From CAYGUK01 sp964352985 (lineage in GTDB: Bacteria; Pseudomonadota; Gammaproteobacteria; JAHCLG01): a DNA stretch of 18,564 nucleotides. Where the stretch lies: contig CAYGUK010000082.1 in the NCBI GenBank assembly GCA_964352985.1, positions 1 through 18,564 of the forward strand, given 5' to 3'. The translations under genes and the position numbers were made by a program. Within the stretch, counting starts at the first letter, position 1. Each line of letters starts with the position of its first letter. Positions 16,096-18,564 of this stretch are shown piece after piece. Below the pieces are notes generated by a model. That model was not told the DNA's origin. It saw only the letters and a list, made by a program, of their open reading frames with translations, and searched no databases.

Positions 16096-16809
16096 TCATT
16101 CGTCTCGTGACGTAACACTTTGTGCAATATGTATACCGACTATGCGAGCAATTAACACTGCTGTATAAAATTGTCCAATAACGGCTTCTAGTGAAGAAAA
16201 TGCTCTAGCTAAACCATTTAATGGATGAATATCACCATAACCTAAGGTGGTAAAAGTTACAAAACTATAATAGATAAAATTAATTAATTCTCGTTGATAA
16301 TGTTCTGTATGATGAGGAACAACGGTAATATTATTCGATATATAAAATGCATTATGTGATAGTTTAGCAATGAGAAAATAAGACATGCCCCAAATGATAC
16401 CTAGTAACAAATAGGCGCAAAGTGCCCCATATATTTTTTCAGCATTAACAATATTCACACTTAAAACATGATATAGAATTAACGTAGTCAAATAGAGAAG
16501 ATAACAAATTTGAACAAACATAATGACGTAAAGAAGATTTTCACTATCATAATGATTGCGCAATATGATGAGCAATATAATTAATGCTAAAAATCCTAAT
16601 GCTATAAATAAAGCTGTTTTATTGTTACTGACGGCAAAGGCGCCAGATAAGACAAGAATAACGAAAAAACCTTGAAGAAGATAACGATAACCAGTGAACT
16701 CTTCATGTAAATAAGGAAAAAACAACCAAAAAGCAATCATGATGATTAGAAAAAATAAGAGACTATTTTTTCTAATGAAATTAGTATGAGAAAAAACTTT
16801 ATCTAACAA
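16096..16809 (-). CDS. Ion channel protein with K+ selectivity filter
   Basis: 237 residues with about six hydrophobic segments. The last two flank a pore loop carrying the K+ filter TTLGYGD (187-193) in FVTFTTLGYGDIHPLNGLAR, so the protein should form a tetrameric K+ channel in the inner membrane. The first four segments (about 15-115) lack the arginine ladder of a voltage sensor, and no cytoplasmic ligand-binding domain follows; the C-terminus ends shortly after the last helix. The start is TTG with AGGG seven bases upstream; no in-frame ATG exists before residue 24. It diverges from the MFS gene. Gating stimulus is unknown. Confidence 0.85.
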   Translation of the reverse strand: MLDKVFSHTNFIRKNSLLFFLIIMIAFWLFFPYLHEEFTGYRYLLQGFFVILVLSGAFAVSNNKTALFIALGFLALIILLIILRNHYDSENLLYVIMFVQICYLLYLTTLILYHVLSVNIVNAEKIYGALCAYLLLGIIWGMSYFLIAKLSHNAFYISNNITVVPHHTEHYQRELINFIYYSFVTFTTLGYGDIHPLNGLARAFSSLEAVIGQFYTAVLIARIVGIHIAQSVTSRDE

Positions 16810-16855
16810 TCCTTTACCCTACACATAATCCTTATTAATGACATTGAATCATAAC

Positions 16856-16883
16856 TTGCCTTTCAAAACAATTATGTTAAAAT
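16856..16883 (+). promoter_or_regulatory. Candidate promoter for the leader peptide and MFS gene
   Basis: TTGCCT (16856-16861) and TAAAAT (16878-16883) are 16 bases apart. Transcription from about 16890 would give a leader of roughly 230 bases before the MFS start codon, carrying the 12-codon ORF. Confidence 0.5.
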
Positions 16884-16922
16884 TTATTCAGTTTTTTAAT
16901 TCATCCTTTATCGAGGTGTAAT

Positions 16923-16961
16923 ATGTTTACCACAGGACTCTTTTCCACACCCAGTGTGTAA
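16923..16961 (+). CDS. Candidate 12-residue leader peptide
   Basis: ATG is preceded by GAGGTG four bases upstream, one of the best ribosome sites in the window, and the frame ends at TAA after 12 codons: MFTTGLFSTPSV. It sits between a candidate promoter and the MFS exporter gene. Three of 12 residues are Thr and two Phe, without a run of one amino acid, so classical amino-acid attenuation is less likely than stalling by a drug or other signal. Its codons take part in alternative pairings (CACAC/GTGTG at 16946-16958; ACCCA 16949-16953 with TGGGT 16975-16979; CACAGG 16931-16936 with CCTGTG 17003-17008). A short ORF of this size can arise by chance. Confidence 0.5.
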   Translation: MFTTGLFSTPSV

Positions 16962-17064
16962 GATAGTTTGATTGTGGGTCGTATTACTTATCATTTTTTT
17001 CCCCTGTGATTTTGTCAAACAACTCATGATCAAGCTGACACTAAATATAAATTAATTTGTTAAT

Positions 17065-17097
17065 TGTAATGAAAAATGCAAATTACATGCGTTTTTT
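17065..17097 (+). terminator. Weak hairpin plus T-run before the MFS gene
   Basis: TGTAAT (17065-17070) and ATTACA (17082-17087) form a 6-bp AT-rich stem; after TGCG comes TTTTTTGTTTT. It could act as an attenuator terminator for the exporter gene, just before the AGGG ribosome site. The stem is weak and the call tentative. Confidence 0.28.
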
Positions 17098-17118
17098 GTT
17101 TTATAAATAGGGTTAGAC

Positions 17119-18357
17119 ATGATTATATTTGCTTTAAGTTTATTATTGTTTATAGATTCTTTAAGTTTTGGTCTGGTGGTACCTGTTTTTGCGCCTTTAT
17201 TTATGCAAAGTCACTCCGTCCTATTTGATCCAAATACTTCAATAAAAGTTCGCAGTTTTCTTTATGCTATCACATTAGCAGCGCCACCATTGTCAATGAT
17301 TTTTGGCTGTCCTTTACTCGGTGCTTTATCCGATAACTATGGTCGTAAACGAATATTAATTATTGGTTTATGTGGGGTAGTTGCCAGTTATAGTTTAGCG
17401 ATAATTGGAATTATGGTGGGTAGTGCAATTATTTTATTGATGTCTCGAATTTTAATCGGTGTTATGGATGGTAGTGAGGCTGTAGCCCAAGCAGCAATTG
17501 CTGATTTATCTACTCCAGCTAATAAAGTGAGAAACATGAGTTGTATTACTTTAGCTATGACGATGGGATTTATTGTTGGACCTATTGTCGGTGGGTTATT
17601 GGCTGATCCTCATTTAGTTTCTTGGTTTAACTATCAAGTGCCATTTTACGCTGCAATTATTGTATCTTTGCTTAATATAATGATGATGCAAATAGTTTTT
17701 AAAGAAACACTAAAAATTTCAAATCGACGCCAGTTTCATTATTTGAAATTATTAAAGAATGTTTTTGCCGCAGCTTGTGATATAAGAGTGCGATATATTG
17801 CGATTAGCTATCTATGTATGGAATTTTGTTTTGCGATATTTTTTCAAGCGAGTTCTCTTTATTTAGCTAACCGATATCATTTTTCGGCGAGTGAAGTAGG
17901 GTATTTTATGACCTATCTTGGCGTTATATTTAGTTTAGTAATTTTAGTGCTTATTAATTTATGTTTAAGGTATTTTAATAAACATAAAATTGTGATAGCT
18001 GGATTATTCTTTATTGCACTTGGAAACTTCATCATTGCACTAGCGCCACAACATTTAATTTGGTTGATCATTGCAGTTATACCAAACGCTGCGGGAGTAG
18101 GGATGTCTTATAATATAATGTTGTCCCTCTTTTCTGATAGCGTAAATGAAAATGAACAAGGTTGGATTATGGGCGGGATTACAGCATTAATTGCATTGAG
18201 TTGGTTGATCGCTGCGATAGTAATAGGTCTTCTCAGTTATTACTATCACATACTGTTTGCAATAGTAGGTACAGTGGCGGTTGTTGGTGTATATTCTTTC
18301 TTTATGCAAGGTAAAAAGCCCGTTATTTCTGTAAATGAAGTCGCGATCAACGATTAA
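17119..18357 (+). CDS. MFS transporter, TetA/Bcr-like (DHA1) exporter
   Basis: 412 residues with 12 predicted membrane helices. MFS motif A is GALSDNYGRKR (68-78, Asp72) between helices 2 and 3. A motif B-like SRILIGVMDG includes Arg110. Motif C, the antiporter signature, is GFIVGPIVGGLLAD (150-163). A second half-domain starts around residue 215. The pattern fits drug/H+ antiporters such as TetA and Bcr, though metabolite exporters share it; the substrate is unknown. AGGG lies six bases before ATG. The roughly 230-base leader with a tiny ORF suggests translation-coupled control. It is followed by a hairpin and T-run. Confidence 0.88.
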   Translation: MIIFALSLLLFIDSLSFGLVVPVFAPLFMQSHSVLFDPNTSIKVRSFLYAITLAAPPLSMIFGCPLLGALSDNYGRKRILIIGLCGVVASYSLAIIGIMVGSAIILLMSRILIGVMDGSEAVAQAAIADLSTPANKVRNMSCITLAMTMGFIVGPIVGGLLADPHLVSWFNYQVPFYAAIIVSLLNIMMMQIVFKETLKISNRRQFHYLKLLKNVFAAACDIRVRYIAISYLCMEFCFAIFFQASSLYLANRYHFSASEVGYFMTYLGVIFSLVILVLINLCLRYFNKHKIVIAGLFFIALGNFIIALAPQHLIWLIIAVIPNAAGVGMSYNIMLSLFSDSVNENEQGWIMGGITALIALSWLIAAIVIGLLSYYYHILFAIVGTVAVVGVYSFFMQGKKPVISVNEVAIND

Positions 18358-18383
18358 ATCGTAAAAAAAAGAGGGTTAACATG

Positions 18384-18411
18384 GTGATATTAGAGTTTAT
18401 TCACTTTTTTT
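18384..18411 (+). terminator. Intrinsic terminator after the MFS gene
   Basis: GTGATA and TATTCAC pair with one bulge around TTAGAGTT, followed directly by seven T (18405-18411). An outer pair GGGTTAA (18373-18379) and TTAACCC (18439-18445) encloses it and could form a larger alternative structure. Confidence 0.5.
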
Positions 18412-18475
18412 GGTGTTAATAACTTGAAAAATAACCTTTTAACCCAAAAATATATACTCTTCGCAAGATATTATA

Positions 18476-18484
18476 TGCTAGAAT
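18476..18484 (+). promoter_or_regulatory. Extended -10 promoter for tRNA-Leu
   Basis: TGCTAGAAT gives an extended -10 (TGn plus TAGAAT at 18479-18484) followed by GCGACGC. A GC-rich discriminator is typical of stringently controlled stable-RNA promoters. No good -35 is visible at the right spacing. Confidence 0.5.
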
Positions 18485-18509
18485 GCGACGCTTAAAATTG
18501 AAATGTCAC

Positions 18510-18564
<55 letters not shown>

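Noticed and set aside
16032..16115. Open plus-strand stretch ending in MSKGKEQDIIRLVT
   Set aside because: It lacks a ribosome site, overlaps the porin promoter and the 3' end of the channel gene, and is short enough for chance.
16994..17000. T7 run as a strong intrinsic terminator of the leader
   Set aside because: Only a bulged stem with a large loop (GATAGT with ACTTATC) precedes it, too weak for a confident terminator; kept only as part of the leader finding.

Overview
The window is a chromosomal stretch of an AT-rich gammaproteobacterium. It most likely comes from the order Legionellales (Legionella, Coxiella, Berkiella or Aquicella-like). The clearest lineage marker is a beta-barrel protein resembling the Legionella major outer membrane protein family. 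The codon use and the purB, tRNA-Leu and class III alcohol dehydrogenase sequences fit a gammaproteobacterium. The order-level call is inference; no 16S gene is present.

Layout. At 1-5667 (+) lies the 3' part of a giant type I-secreted RTX adhesin, whose start is outside the window. It has cadherin/VCBS-like repeats, a Calx-beta-like domain, a vWA domain, a related pair of sandwich domains, a calcium-binding RTX block and a C-terminal secretion domain. It meets a CLC chloride transporter/channel gene (minus strand) tail to tail with overlapping stop codons. At 7677-11157 (minus) are a permuted NlpC/P60-like hydrolase, a threonine aldolase and purB; the last two form a tight pair. Divergent from purB, on the plus strand, are a CDP-alcohol phosphatidyltransferase, a glutathione-dependent formaldehyde dehydrogenase and a 2-oxoglutarate/Fe(II) oxygenase. 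The oxygenase is separated from the dehydrogenase by a 111-bp element that looks like a non-autonomous IS66-type insertion. A 48-residue secreted peptide gene missed by a 60-residue cutoff follows. On the minus strand come a small unknown protein, the MOMP-like porin and a two-pore-helix-type K+ channel. On the plus strand a 12-codon leader ORF precedes an MFS exporter, and the window ends inside a tRNA-Leu(UAG) gene.

Functions. Most genes are housekeeping or envelope functions: purine synthesis, glycine/threonine metabolism, formaldehyde detoxification, ion flux, surface proteins and drug efflux. No phage genes, complete insertion sequence or CRISPR array was seen. The most interesting signals are regulatory or small: (1) a leader peptide with alternative RNA pairings upstream of the MFS gene; (2) the IS66-like miniature element whose right end builds a hybrid promoter for the oxygenase; (3) a G8 homopolymer just before the adhesin's secretion domain, where a one-base slip would remove that domain; (4) the 48-residue exported peptide. 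All coordinates, pairings and promoter spacings were read by eye.
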